Assembly: GCF_000745215.1 (NCBI RefSeq)
Contig: NZ_JQNK01000009.1
Span: 930,001-994,000, forward strand
Source: Methylosinus sp. PW1
GTDB lineage: Bacteria; Pseudomonadota; Alphaproteobacteria; Rhizobiales; Beijerinckiaceae
Direction: 5' to 3'
Length of the DNA: 64,000 nucleotides
Shown here: one piece after another, positions 1 through 8,041 of the stretch
Layout of the letters: every line of letters begins with the position of its first letter
How positions within the stretch are numbered: the stretch's first letter is position 1
Program-made: the position numbers and the translations under genes
Notes under the pieces: generated by a model
Told to the model about the DNA's origin: nothing
The model's database searches: none
Seen by the model: only the letters and a program-made list of their open reading frames with translations

Positions 1-174
1 CTGTCGCGCGAGCTGGCGATGGAAGGGCTGATCGCGGCCAATCGCGAGGCGCAGACGCTCCAGCGCAGCGACGAGGAAGGACGCTGGCGCTGGACCTTCG
101 GCGTCTATGTCTATCGTGAGGACGAGCGGCCATCGAGCGAGCCGGCGAGCGGAAAGAAGGGCGCGCGCGCGTGA
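1..174 (+). CDS. DUF6502-like protein, C-terminal end (host)
   Basis: The window opens inside this gene; the last 57 codons are visible, ending in TGA at 172-174. The visible tail includes RWRWTFGVYVYRED followed by a polar Lys/Ala-rich end. The next gene starts on a GTG that overlaps this stop (GTGA), so the two are translationally coupled. Pairing of a DUF6502 gene with a DUF5666 gene is common in alphaproteobacteria, and that pairing is the main reason for the family name. Host chromosome, outside the prophage. Function unknown. Confidence 0.5.
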   Translation: MSRELAMEGLIAANREAQTLQRSDEEGRWRWTFGVYVYREDERPSSEPASGKKGARA

Positions 175-1346
175 GCCCGTTCCGCCATCCGACCCGACGG
201 CAATTGGCGACCCTGCTCGTCTCGCTTCTCTCTTCCGCAGTGACGCGCGCGCAGGCCGCGGGCGACAAGCCCAAGGACAATGGCATTGGCGGAACCGGCT
301 ATATCTCCGTCATTCCCGACCGAGACAATGGCATTGGCGGAACCGGCGTCGTCGGAACCATTCGCGCTTTCGGCAGCATCATCGTCAATGGGCTTCGCGT
401 CTCCTATCCTGCGGACGCCGAGGTGCGCATCGACGGCCGCGCGGCGAGCGTCGGCGATCTGCGCATCGGCCATGTCGTCTCGCTGGTGGCCGTCAACGAC
501 GGCGGACGATCGACCACGAATAAAATTCAGATTCTGCGCGAGGTCGTCGGACCGGTGGAGCAAGTCTTCGACCATGGCTTGCGCGTTCTCGGCCAAAGAA
601 TCGAATTCGGACGCGGCGCCAGGATCGAGAAGCCGAGCGCCTTCGCCATCGGCCAGCATGTGGCGGTGAGCGGCCTTCGCCTGCCGGATCAGACGATCGT
701 CGCGAGCCTCGTGGAAAGAGTGGAGCCCGGCGCCGCCCAGCTCGTGGGCGTCGTCACGCGCGCGTCGGATCGACGGCTCGCCATCGGCGCGCAAGCCTTG
801 TCGGGCGTCGCGGAGGCCATGCTCGGCCAACGCATATTGGTGCGCGGCGCCGCCGCGAATGGAACGCTGGACGTGACCTCGACCTCCGCCGACGCTTGGC
901 TCCCGCGCGGGCCGAGCAATTTTCTCGTCGAGACCTATCTCGAACGGCGCGGCGGAACCGTGAAGACCGCGAGCGGCCTGACGCTCGGCCGCGGCCACGA
1001 CCTTTCCTTCCAGGGCGTGGCGCGCGCGGTCGTCGACATAGATGCGACATCGGCGGGCGGCTGGTCGATCCGCTCGCTGACGACGAGCGAGACGCTCGGC
1101 AAGCGCGGCGCCGCCAAGGAGCAGCGCGAGATCCCGGAGCCGCCGAGCCCGACGCGCCGGCCCGCGGACACGTCCCCTGGCGTCGGCGTCGAATTTCCGT
1201 CCGGCCTAGACCCTTCGGCCGCGCCGGGCGGCTATGGGACTCCTGCAATTCCGACGGGGCCGGTCGGTCACGGCTTTCCGTCTGGGCCGGGCGGCTTCGG
1301 CGGCGGCGGCGCGCCGGGTCCCGGCCTCGGACGACCGGGACGATGA
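171..1346 (+). CDS. Exported DUF5666-type protein (host)
   Basis: 391 residues from a GTG that overlaps the preceding stop. The N-terminus has a Tat/Sec-like leader (basic RRQ, hydrophobic LATLLVSLLSSAV, then AQAAG as a likely signal-peptidase site), so the protein is probably periplasmic or secreted. Two copies of DNGIGGTG follow (about residues 37-60), then repeated beta-rich segments of the type found in DUF5666 (VGPVEQVFDHGLRVLGQ and similar). The last 80 residues are Pro/Gly-rich and probably disordered. No enzymatic motif is visible. It is the last host gene before the prophage junction. The family assignment rests on architecture and neighbour and is moderately sure. Confidence 0.7.
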   Translation: MSPFRHPTRRQLATLLVSLLSSAVTRAQAAGDKPKDNGIGGTGYISVIPDRDNGIGGTGVVGTIRAFGSIIVNGLRVSYPADAEVRIDGRAASVGDLRIGHVVSLVAVNDGGRSTTNKIQILREVVGPVEQVFDHGLRVLGQRIEFGRGARIEKPSAFAIGQHVAVSGLRLPDQTIVASLVERVEPGAAQLVGVVTRASDRRLAIGAQALSGVAEAMLGQRILVRGAAANGTLDVTSTSADAWLPRGPSNFLVETYLERRGGTVKTASGLTLGRGHDLSFQGVARAVVDIDATSAGGWSIRSLTTSETLGKRGAAKEQREIPEPPSPTRRPADTSPGVGVEFPSGLDPSAAPGGYGTPAIPTGPVGHGFPSGPGGFGGGGAPGPGLGRPGR

Positions 1347-1525
1347 TTTGCGCGTGTAAAATTCTAAGGCGGCGGCGGAAAGTCGCGGGGCAGCTCGAGC
1401 GCGTTGCGAGCGACTGACAAACTCAAGCGGAGAGAGAGCGCCGCACGGCGAGATTCGTGACCGCGCCAGCCATGTCACGGCTGCGCCAACGGAAGCCAGG
1501 AGCCTCTATTTTTCAGCAGCTTGAA

Positions 1526-1575
1526 TGGTACCGCCACCCCGACTTGAACGGGGGACCCCCAGATCCACAATCTGG
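1526..1575 (-). other. attL: tRNA-His(GUG) 3' half
   Basis: Read on the minus strand, this stretch gives the 3' 50 nt of a tRNA: anticodon stem CCAGA/TCTGG around loop TTGTGGA (anticodon GTG, His), a variable loop, a T arm CCCCG/CGGGG with TTCAAGT, then TGGCGGT-A-CCA. The A before CCA agrees with alphaproteobacterial tRNA-His, which has A73. The 5' half is absent: upstream of the anticodon stem the sequence is unrelated. This is therefore the host 3' remnant at one end of an integration, and the restored tRNA should lie at the other end of the prophage. Confidence 0.88.
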
Positions 1576-1686
1576 TGCTGAAGCAATATTTTGGGGGCAA
1601 ATACTCTGGATTTATGGTTAAAAAGCTGTTTGATAGCTGAAGTTTACCACGGAATCCCCTATCCATAAGGGGAAAGTGTGCTCCGG

Positions 1687-1708
1687 CCACCGTTGCCCCA
1701 CCGTTGCC
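1687..1708 (+). repeat. Two 11-bp direct repeats upstream of int
   Basis: CCACCGTTGCC occurs twice in immediate tandem (1687-1697 and 1698-1708), followed by a partial copy (CCGTTG). It lies 20 bp before the integrase start and about 110 bp from the attL core, a plausible place for arm-type integrase sites or an int operator. Otherwise I see nothing coding between 1576 and 1727. Confidence 0.5.
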
Positions 1709-1727
1709 CCCGTTGTATTGACCCCAC

Positions 1728-3110
1728 ATGAAATTGACGGTCAAAAAATTCGAGGACGTTATCTCTGGTCCGCCGGCCGAGGTCCGCGACGACGCCTGCC
1801 CCGGCCTCATCCTTCGCCGCCGGGCGGCGAGCTGGCGATGGGAAATCCGCTGGTCTCCAGGCAAAGGATTCAGCCACAAAAGAATCGACTTGGGGAATCA
1901 GGCCGACCTCGCCGAGGCACGGGCTTTGACTGATAAATTTCGCGCCATCGAGCGCAACCTGCGTGGCTATGCGCCGGGGGATGTGCTCGAAGAGTTCGAG
2001 CGGCACATGAAAGCGTTTCGCGAGCGGAAAGCTGGATTGATGCCGCGGCTGCGCATCCGCGAGTCCGTCCCCGTTCCGCCGTCGATCTCCTACCGCGCCG
2101 CCGTTGACCTCTGGCGCCCCGAGCTTTTTCGAACGAGGCGAGAAAGGACGGCCAAGGAATACTGCTATGCGCTGACCGGCGCCGAGTTCCGCCCGTGGCT
2201 CGACCGTCCCGTCCGCAATATTCACCGATCCGACGCCGCCAAGGTGGTCGCCGCGATCGCCCAGCGCGGCGCGGAGAGACATGCGGAAGTCGTCGCGGTG
2301 ACGATCCGCGGTCTGTGGCGCTTCCTCGGCCACGACGCCCGACGCGCCGAGACCGGCGTCGATCCTGAGGAAATGAGAGGACTCCGCGCTCCGGAGAGGA
2401 CGCTCGTCGAAGACGACGACGAATCCGAAGGACTGCACGTGCCCGACCGCAAGGAGATCGGCGCCATCATGCGCTGGCTTTCGTCCGCCGATCTCCTCGA
2501 ACGCGACCGCCTCGCCTGCCGGCTCCTTATATATACCGTCCAGCGACGCCGCTCTGTCGCCCTGGCGCGCCGCGCCGACTTCAAGGCTTGCGGCGCCGCC
2601 GGCGGCGTCTGGCGCATTCCGCCCGCGCACAGAAAGGCCGCATCGAGGGCCAAGCGCAAAGGAAACCTTGTCGGAATCCACCTCGTCCCGCTGCCGCCGT
2701 CGGCATGGACCGTCGTCGAGGAGGCGATGCGAATCGCCGGGGATTCCGAGTGGCTGTTCCCCGCCGTTCGCAGCCGACGCGCCGACCAGCCTGCGACGAC
2801 GATGAGCGAGTCGACCCTCACTCATATTTTTTCCGATATGCCGACCGCCGCTTCGCCGCACGACATGCGCCGGGCGTTCGGAACTACATATCGGCTTGCC
2901 GCCGGTCTGCGAAAATCCGACGTCGGACTGCTGTTGGATCACGGAAAGCGGAAATCCGAGGACGAATCCACGCAGAAGGCGACGCGCGATCATTATGCAT
3001 TCGACGGCGGCGTCGATCCGGAGGTGTGGGATCTCGTGCGGGGCTGGTGCGATTTCGTGGACGCGGCGGCAGCCGAACGTCAGGACGCCGAAGAAGTCAT
3101 GGAAGCATGA
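1728..3110 (+). CDS. int: Tyrosine site-specific integrase
   Basis: 460 residues. The C-terminal catalytic domain carries the tyrosine-recombinase residues in order: Arg I in YTVQRRRSVALARR (about residue 270), the HDMRR box (H-x-x-R, about 380), a further His in LLLDHGK (about 404) and the Tyr nucleophile in DHYAFD (about 425). The N-terminal part is a family-variable arm and core-binding region. It starts 150 bp from the tRNA-His attL fragment and points into the prophage, the usual arrangement for a tRNA-targeting phage integrase. It catalyses integration into the tRNA-His gene. No excisionase is recognisable, although several small helix-turn-helix genes could serve. Confidence 0.95.
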   Translation: MKLTVKKFEDVISGPPAEVRDDACPGLILRRRAASWRWEIRWSPGKGFSHKRIDLGNQADLAEARALTDKFRAIERNLRGYAPGDVLEEFERHMKAFRERKAGLMPRLRIRESVPVPPSISYRAAVDLWRPELFRTRRERTAKEYCYALTGAEFRPWLDRPVRNIHRSDAAKVVAAIAQRGAERHAEVVAVTIRGLWRFLGHDARRAETGVDPEEMRGLRAPERTLVEDDDESEGLHVPDRKEIGAIMRWLSSADLLERDRLACRLLIYTVQRRRSVALARRADFKACGAAGGVWRIPPAHRKAASRAKRKGNLVGIHLVPLPPSAWTVVEEAMRIAGDSEWLFPAVRSRRADQPATTMSESTLTHIFSDMPTAASPHDMRRAFGTTYRLAAGLRKSDVGLLLDHGKRKSEDESTQKATRDHYAFDGGVDPEVWDLVRGWCDFVDAAAAERQDAEEVMEA

Positions 3111-3306
3111 GGCTTCGGCGAGTGTCGCGGCCCGAGGATCTCCCGGTCGGATCCCATCGCTCCAGGCGGCGATCGACCTCGGCCCGCGCCGCCTCGATAT
3201 CGGCTATTCCCTCGGCGACGACGACTCCATCGCATCGAATCTTGTAGCCGTCCGGACCGACCCAGATTTCATGGACGGTCTCGTAACAGCGTTCTTTCTC
3301 AGGCAT
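3097..3306 (-). CDS. Small hypothetical protein
   Basis: 69 residues; start chosen at the second ATG (3306) because GGAGAG lies six bases upstream. The sequence starts MPEKERCYETVHEIWVGPD and has a helical EAARAEVDRRLERW segment. Its 3' end overlaps the integrase stop by 14 bp in the opposite direction. No family recognised. It is the last gene of the leftward early block. Confidence 0.5.
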   Translation of the reverse strand: MPEKERCYETVHEIWVGPDGYKIRCDGVVVAEGIADIEAARAEVDRRLERWDPTGRSSGRDTRRSLMLP

Positions 3307-3406
3307 CCACATCTCTCCGAACCGGCGCGACCACGCAGGCGACGTTTACGCGCCATGCTATGCGAGTCGCACGGCCTTCGGCGAGTCCGACGGCGGATGC
3401 CCGATG

Positions 3407-4129
3407 CTATGGCGTCAGGAATTCAAGAGCCCAGGATCCCGGAGTGTCCGCGAGAGCCTCCGCTTCGAGGCGGAGGCGTTCGGCTTCCTCTTCCTCTCGC
3501 TGGCGCGCCAGATCGCGGACACGGGCCTCCCATAAATCCAGGCACTCCTCGATTTTAGCGGCCCGATTCGAGGCGCGGCGCAGCGTCGGCTGGATGTAGT
3601 CGACCGCAGGAAACGGGAGTTCCTCGACGCCATCAACGATCCGCCTGACATCCCATCGCCCGACGACGAAGACGTTCTTGTGTAGGCGGAATCCGACATC
3701 GCCGTGACGACGCCGCGCTGGCCCGAATATGTCGCAGCGGAAGACCGGGACGCGCCCGACGTCCAATTCGAGACTGGCCGACATTATCCGAGTCGCACCG
3801 CCCTCGGCGAGTTCCGCGTTGAATTCGGGGTGAATCCGATATTGGCGACAATAGGGATCGACGAGGTCGTCTGGCGCCGGGATCGATTTGCAGGAAATCT
3901 CGGCGTCGGGGCCGGTCAATTTGATTGTCAAGCCCGCCTCTCGGATAGCATCGACAATATACTCGATATAGCCGCCGACGTGGTTGGGAAACGATGAAAT
4001 TGCTTTCCAATTCCACTCGGCGTCGCCGGAAAACAATTGAATGGCGAACGTCCTTTCCGGACGCCGCAGGTCCTTCACGATCCGCAAGAAGACGGCCCGA
4101 ATAAAGTCGTCATCAAATGTCGTCGCCAT
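3407..4129 (-). CDS. Hypothetical protein, tandem paralogue A
   Basis: 240 residues from ATG 4129 (a GTG lies one codon upstream). The C-terminal third matches the next gene upstream closely: GRWDV, then VDYIQPTLRRASNRAAKI, then a charged helix, and a last block TPGSWALEFL. The two genes are therefore a tandem duplication. The helix before the C-terminus is Arg/Glu-rich and probably coiled-coil. No enzymatic motif and no known family. It lies at the promoter-distal end of the leftward early operon. Confidence 0.7.
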   Translation of the reverse strand: MATTFDDDFIRAVFLRIVKDLRRPERTFAIQLFSGDAEWNWKAISSFPNHVGGYIEYIVDAIREAGLTIKLTGPDAEISCKSIPAPDDLVDPYCRQYRIHPEFNAELAEGGATRIMSASLELDVGRVPVFRCDIFGPARRRHGDVGFRLHKNVFVVGRWDVRRIVDGVEELPFPAVDYIQPTLRRASNRAAKIEECLDLWEARVRDLARQREEEEAERLRLEAEALADTPGSWALEFLTP

Positions 4130-4204
4130 CACACGCGTCCCGAAAACTCCACTTTCGGGATTCGTAGGGCGATTCAGTGGACGCCTGGTAAACAGCTAAG
4201 GTAA

Positions 4205-4885
4205 TCAGTCCCTCAAGAATTCGAGCACCCACGAGCCGGGCGTGTCGTAAGGCTCGGCATCCCGCTCCGCGATCAGCCGATCCCGTTCGGCGACATGACG
4301 ATCCCACGCCGGCGCGTGCTTCGCGACGATTTTTGCGCGATGAATTGCGCGGCGCAGCGTCGGCTGCACATAGTCGATCGCCCGCAGCGGCCTGCGATAA
4401 TGCAGAAGAACGGAAACTTCGATCACGTCCCATCGTCCGACGACGTAGACGCCCTTGTGCGCGCCAAAGCGAGGGTAGCCGTTCGCCTCCAGCGCGAATC
4501 CATAGAGATCGCAGAGAAAGATCGGGACGCCGTCCACGTCGGACACCTGCTCGAGCGCCGTTATCCGCGCCGCGTCGGCGTAGAGCCCAGGGAATGTCTC
4601 GAGACCATGCTGGCGGCAGATCTCGTCGATGATATCGGATGGATCAGATATCGCAGCCGAGGAGATCTTCGCGTTCGGGCCGTCGATCCGAATCTTCAAT
4701 CCCAGCCCGATGATCCGTGCAATCAATCCGGGCACGAGCCATTCGACGATCCACGTCTTCGCAGGCTCACCGTTCCAATTCAGATCACCGGCAAGAAGCG
4801 CACACTCGGTATCTCCAACATGTCCGAGCGCTACCGCATGTGAGCAGACGCGGCGCAGATGTTCATGCGAATATTCCGTCGCCAT
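4205..4885 (-). CDS. Hypothetical protein, tandem paralogue B
   Basis: 226 residues. Shares with its downstream neighbour the blocks GVYVVGRWDV, DYVQPTLRRAIHRAKI and DTPGSWVLEFL in the same order and spacing, and a middle block DGPNAKISSAAI versus TGPDAEISCKSI. The function is unknown; duplication and conservation of the C-terminal block suggest that the C-terminus is the functional part. It follows the zinc-ribbon gene in the leftward early operon with almost no gap. Confidence 0.7.
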   Translation of the reverse strand: MATEYSHEHLRRVCSHAVALGHVGDTECALLAGDLNWNGEPAKTWIVEWLVPGLIARIIGLGLKIRIDGPNAKISSAAISDPSDIIDEICRQHGLETFPGLYADAARITALEQVSDVDGVPIFLCDLYGFALEANGYPRFGAHKGVYVVGRWDVIEVSVLLHYRRPLRAIDYVQPTLRRAIHRAKIVAKHAPAWDRHVAERDRLIAERDAEPYDTPGSWVLEFLRD

Positions 4886-4888
4886 CGA

Positions 4889-5116
4889 TCACTCCTCTCC
4901 GGTCGGCCAATAGCTGATCCGCGTCCCCTCGCGATCTCCGGATTTCCAGTGATCCCGCCGCACGAATCCCCTCCTGCAATCGGTGCATTCGAGAATTCTC
5001 AGGCAGTCGATTTCATCGCTGCCGTCGCCGTCCATGACGGTTCTCGAATGCTCGCCGCGGACGACGAGCCTCCTGTCGGCGGAGCAGAACGGGCAGTGAG
5101 CCTGGATTTCGCGCAT
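4889..5116 (-). CDS. Small zinc-ribbon protein
   Basis: 75 residues. Two cysteine pairs, CPFC near residue 8 and CTDC near residue 45, form a probable four-Cys zinc ribbon, a fold common in small phage DNA- or RNA-binding proteins. The ATG at 5116 overlaps the methyltransferase stop (GTGATG), so it is translationally coupled to that gene. The specific role is unknown. Confidence 0.65.
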   Translation of the reverse strand: MREIQAHCPFCSADRRLVVRGEHSRTVMDGDGSDEIDCLRILECTDCRRGFVRRDHWKSGDREGTRISYWPTGEE

Positions 5117-6189
5117 CACGCGGCCTCGCTGGAGTCTTCGTCGTTGGCATACGGCAGCAGGTGACCGAACGGATGACCTTGCATCTTCGCTGCGGCGATC
5201 ACGATGTCGATCGCGGAATAGTGGCGCGGGAGGATCGCTTCGATGAAGGCTTTGGCCTGCGGCGCGACGAGCGCGTTTCCGTAACTTTTGATGATTTCGG
5301 CTCGATCGACGGCCGACAACGAAGCGCCGTCCCGTATTCCGGCGGCAACTCCATCAGCCATCGGACGAACTCCTCGTTCAACTGGGCTCCACCGTCCATC
5401 CGCGCGGAGGAGCCAATCAACATCTCTCCATTCGCCGTTAGTCGGGCCGGGACGTAGGTCTCCGGATTCGACTTGCATGACGGATTCGCGAGTTGCACGA
5501 CGTCCTCCAGCCTCGATCCCTTGGCCCGCTTCGAGTCCCCGTAGGCGGAGTTCTTTGCGACGCGCGGCGTAGTCCACGGCGCGAGCAATCTGGGATCGAT
5601 CTCCGTCCCGTGATTCGGCGACCCAATAGAGCCGCTGACGGGGCTGCGGCGCACCGTAGCCGCAAGCCGGGGCAGCCAATGACCCGAAGGCGTAATGTGA
5701 TCGGTCCAGGTCAGATCGTACAACGTCGACCCAAGCTCTGTCACTTGATCCATCGTCCTTTCGAGCAGCCACTCGGTCAGCTCGTCGGGGTCGTCCAGCC
5801 GGTCCAATGATGAGCTTGCCGGCGACCTGCTCTCCGATGACGACGGAAGGACGACACGCGTCGATGAGCGGGTACCAGACCGGCCATAGATTGCGCTCGC
5901 CGTCGTTCCCTTTTTTGAGGCCGATGACGGAGTAGTCCTGGCACGGACATGATCCGGTCCAGACGGGCTTGTAGTCGGGCCACCCGGCTTGTCGGAGGGC
6001 GTAGCTCCAGACTGCAACTCCTGCGAACCAATGACACTGAACAAATGATCGAACGTCATCTGGCGCGACATCTTTGATGCTCCTCGTGTCGATTTCGCCA
6101 TCGGCTATCAGCCTCGCATTCATAAGATTACGCAACTTATCCGCACGACGCGGATCGACCTCATTGTAGTACGCGCCTTTCTTTTTCAT
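5116..6189 (-). CDS. C5-cytosine DNA methyltransferase (phage type)
   Basis: About 357 residues from ATG 6189. Motif IV with the catalytic Cys is clear (WTGSCPCQDYS), followed by a motif VI-like GEQV and a motif VIII-like GYGAPQPRQRLYWVAES. The motif I region reads CHWFAGVAVWSYALRQAGW, where most relatives have FAGIGGWS, so the SAM-binding glycine pair is replaced by Ala-Val. The C-terminal target-recognition part is variable, and no restriction partner is adjacent, so this is an orphan phage enzyme, presumably for self-protection or regulation. Activity is uncertain because of the motif I change. Coupled to the downstream zinc-ribbon gene. Confidence 0.85.
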   Translation of the reverse strand: MKKKGAYYNEVDPRRADKLRNLMNARLIADGEIDTRSIKDVAPDDVRSFVQCHWFAGVAVWSYALRQAGWPDYKPVWTGSCPCQDYSVIGLKKGNDGERNLWPVWYPLIDACRPSVVIGEQVAGKLIIGPAGRPRRADRVAARKDDGSSDRAWVDVVRSDLDRSHYAFGSLAAPACGYGAPQPRQRLYWVAESRDGDRSQIARAVDYAARRKELRLRGLEAGQGIEAGGRRATRESVMQVESGDLRPGPTNGEWRDVDWLLRADGRWSPVERGVRPMADGVAAGIRDGASLSAVDRAEIIKSYGNALVAPQAKAFIEAILPRHYSAIDIVIAAAKMQGHPFGHLLPYANDEDSSEAA

Positions 6190-6196
6190 GCTCCAC

Positions 6197-6526
6197 TCAC
6201 TCGCCTCCCTTGCCGCCCTCGCCGCCATTCGACGCCTGAGCCGAAGCGGAATCGAAATTCTCGTCGCGCAGACGCGTCAGGGCGACTTCGAGCGCCGTCT
6301 TCCGGACGCTCATGGCATCCCACTCGCGCACCAGCATGTATTCGAGCGATCGCCGCAGCTCGGGCGATATCGGGTTCTTGCCGGTCGAGACATGACTAAA
6401 TGTCGACTGGCAGAAGCCGGTCTCCTGAGCCATCCGCCTCTGCCATCCACGCCCGTAGAGCGTCTCACCGAGCCCCACCAGAAAACTGGAATGAGCCGTC
6501 GGCTTCTTCGTCGTCGGTTTCGCCAT
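6197..6526 (-). CDS. Helix-turn-helix regulator A
   Basis: 109 residues from ATG 6526. The segment GLGETLYGRGWQRRMAQETGFCQSTFSHVSTG reads as a helix-turn-helix, followed by PELRRSLEYMLVREWD. The protein encoded at 26861-27124 has the same layout (LYGVEWRRPLARDLGVSD...REWDQ), so the two are paralogues. The Ala/Gly-rich C-terminus is probably disordered. It borders a divergent promoter region and is first in the operon that includes the methyltransferase. Likely a transcriptional regulator. Confidence 0.72.
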   Translation of the reverse strand: MAKPTTKKPTAHSSFLVGLGETLYGRGWQRRMAQETGFCQSTFSHVSTGKNPISPELRRSLEYMLVREWDAMSVRKTALEVALTRLRDENFDSASAQASNGGEGGKGGE

Positions 6527-6678
6527 CCGTTCCACCACCCCGATTTGCACGAATCATCATCTCAATCATAATGAGCGCCGATGCCGCTAATGGCAACCGG
6601 AATCCGCGCAATGAAGATATCTGAATATGCGCTCAATCTCGGATTTTGGTAAATTTTAGCAAAACGTGAAAATGGCCG

Positions 6679-6707
6679 TTGACAGGACATGTATCAATCA
6701 TCATATT
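6679..6707 (+). promoter_or_regulatory. Predicted sigma-70 promoter
   Basis: TTGACA at 6679-6684, a 17-bp spacer and CATATT at 6702-6707, in the divergent AT-rich gap between the leftward regulator (6526) and the rightward gene at 6762. It should drive the rightward cluster 6762-8899. Sequence-based only. Confidence 0.55.
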
Positions 6708-6761
6708 GAAGATAGTAGACGGCGGCCGCAGCGGACGTCCGTCGGGATCAGGAGACGGGTC

Positions 6762-7007
6762 ATGAGCAAGATCTTTATCTTCAACGGCGCGGGACGCAGC
6801 GAGAACTATCATTTCGAAACGGACGGAACTCCGTACCGCTGTGACGGACGGGGGCCGTTCAAGCAGCGCTTTCTCGTGCGCGAGCTGCCGTCGTCGGAGA
6901 ATGTACCGTGCGGTCGCGTCGTGCTGCCGCTGCGGACCGGCCAGGAATACGTCACGCCCGAGCGGCTCGAACGACTCTATGAAGAGCAGGAGCGCAACAG
7001 ATACTGA
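6762..7007 (+). CDS. Small hypothetical protein
   Basis: 81 residues; start at ATG 6762, preceded by AGGAG at a good distance; a longer in-frame start at 6666 lies within the promoter. The sequence is polar (IFIFNGAGRSENYHFETDG) with an Arg-rich end. No family recognised. First gene of a four-gene rightward cluster that interrupts the leftward block. Confidence 0.6.
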   Translation: MSKIFIFNGAGRSENYHFETDGTPYRCDGRGPFKQRFLVRELPSSENVPCGRVVLPLRTGQEYVTPERLERLYEEQERNRY

Positions 7008-7183
7008 CATACCGACGCGTGATACCGAGTGAATGAGTTTTGCCGCTGAACAAGCGGATGATTTTCAGACCGAGCCGCGCCGGGATAATGCGCGGACCGG
7101 CGGGGGATTTCCTTCGCACACACGAATGACCGCCAGTCCCCGAAGCATGGTTGCAACGAGTTCCAGCGCAAGGAGACTTCCGG

Positions 7184-7462
7184 ATGGAGTCCAAGCTCAC
7201 AATATTCGCCCGCCGCAACCGTCTCGGCGATCGCGTCGTCTCTGTCTATCCCGGCGATCACGCCGAGCGAGTTCGGCTGCAAATCGAGGCCGGCTACATG
7301 TATGCGGCCGCCGGCGTCTACCTCGTCGTCGCCGTCGAGCGCGAGGACGCCCGCAGCGCCCTCATGAGCGCGTTCGGGATGGTCTGGTACAACGCGGCGA
7401 AGCCGGCTCTTCGTGAATATGAAGCGAAATATGGCGTCCTGCCGCTTAAGAAAGCCGCCTGA
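7184..7462 (+). CDS. Small hypothetical protein
   Basis: 92 residues; ATG 7184 follows AAGGAG at nine bases. Contains a hydrophobic stretch AAAGVYLVVAV flanked by charged helices. No family recognised. Its leader contains one copy of the GGTTGCAACGAGTT-type sequence that also precedes the genes at 8042 and 28415. Confidence 0.6.
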   Translation: MESKLTIFARRNRLGDRVVSVYPGDHAERVRLQIEAGYMYAAAGVYLVVAVEREDARSALMSAFGMVWYNAAKPALREYEAKYGVLPLKKAA

Positions 7463-7573
7463 GACGACCGCCAGCCTATGGCGCCTGGAAGCCTCGGCGT
7501 CATTCACGGGCGATCTCACGAGAACCCACGATTCTCCCCTTGAGGGTCCATCAATCGAATGAGGACTGCGAAC

Positions 7574-7942
7574 ATGGGTAACAATCCCTACAGATGCATA
7601 GACGCCGACTACAAGTTGATGGACGGCGAAGCTCACTTTGCGTCGATTTCCATCCGCTACGGCTTCAATCGGGTCATGGCGCGTATCGAAATCGTCGGCG
7701 TCGGCGAATTCTTCGGGTCGTTCGAAGGCGTCCTGGACGGCCACTACGATTGGGAAACGCACGCGGTCAAAAGGGCTTTGCGCAAACTTCGACAGCGCAC
7801 CGACGTTCCGGACAAGTTCAAATACGCGATGCTCCGCTACGGCAGTCGTGGATTCTATTCGGCATTCTGGGATGTCGGATATCCCATCTTCGACCTGTCA
7901 TGGCGCAAAACCGCGGACAAGATCGACAGCATTTCCGCATAG
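7574..7942 (+). CDS. Hypothetical protein
   Basis: 122 residues from ATG 7574, with GAGGA upstream; an ATG five codons earlier has no clear ribosome site. The sequence has mixed alpha/beta character (HFASISIRYGFNRVMARIEIVGVGEFF) and no recognisable motif. Part of the short rightward cluster, bounded on both sides by the shared intergenic modules. Confidence 0.6.
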   Translation: MGNNPYRCIDADYKLMDGEAHFASISIRYGFNRVMARIEIVGVGEFFGSFEGVLDGHYDWETHAVKRALRKLRQRTDVPDKFKYAMLRYGSRGFYSAFWDVGYPIFDLSWRKTADKIDSISA

Positions 7943-8041
7943 CCGCGACCGCCAGCTTATGACGCCGAGATTCCCGGCGTCATTCACGGGCGATCCCCGA
8001 AGCGTGAGTGCAACGAGTTTCAGTTCACGAGGAGAGCCATC

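Larger units (their letters stand above)
7128..8022 (+). repeat. Shared intergenic modules (three partial copies)
   Basis: GACCGCCAG occurs at 7128, 7465 and 7946. In the last two it is followed by a small hairpin and by CGTCATTCACGGGCGATC (about 7499 and 7979). In the first and third it is followed by CGAAGC and a TGCAACGAGTT leader (7141 and 7998). The three gene junctions are thus assembled from the same parts in different combinations. The leader part recurs at 28381-28398. Confidence 0.7.

Noticed and set aside
1344..1374. Minus-strand sequence resembling the 28-bp element on the host side (CTTAGAATTTTACACGCGC)
   Set aside because: It has an extra base, lacks the TTCACC box and does not point to a nearby gene start; probably chance.
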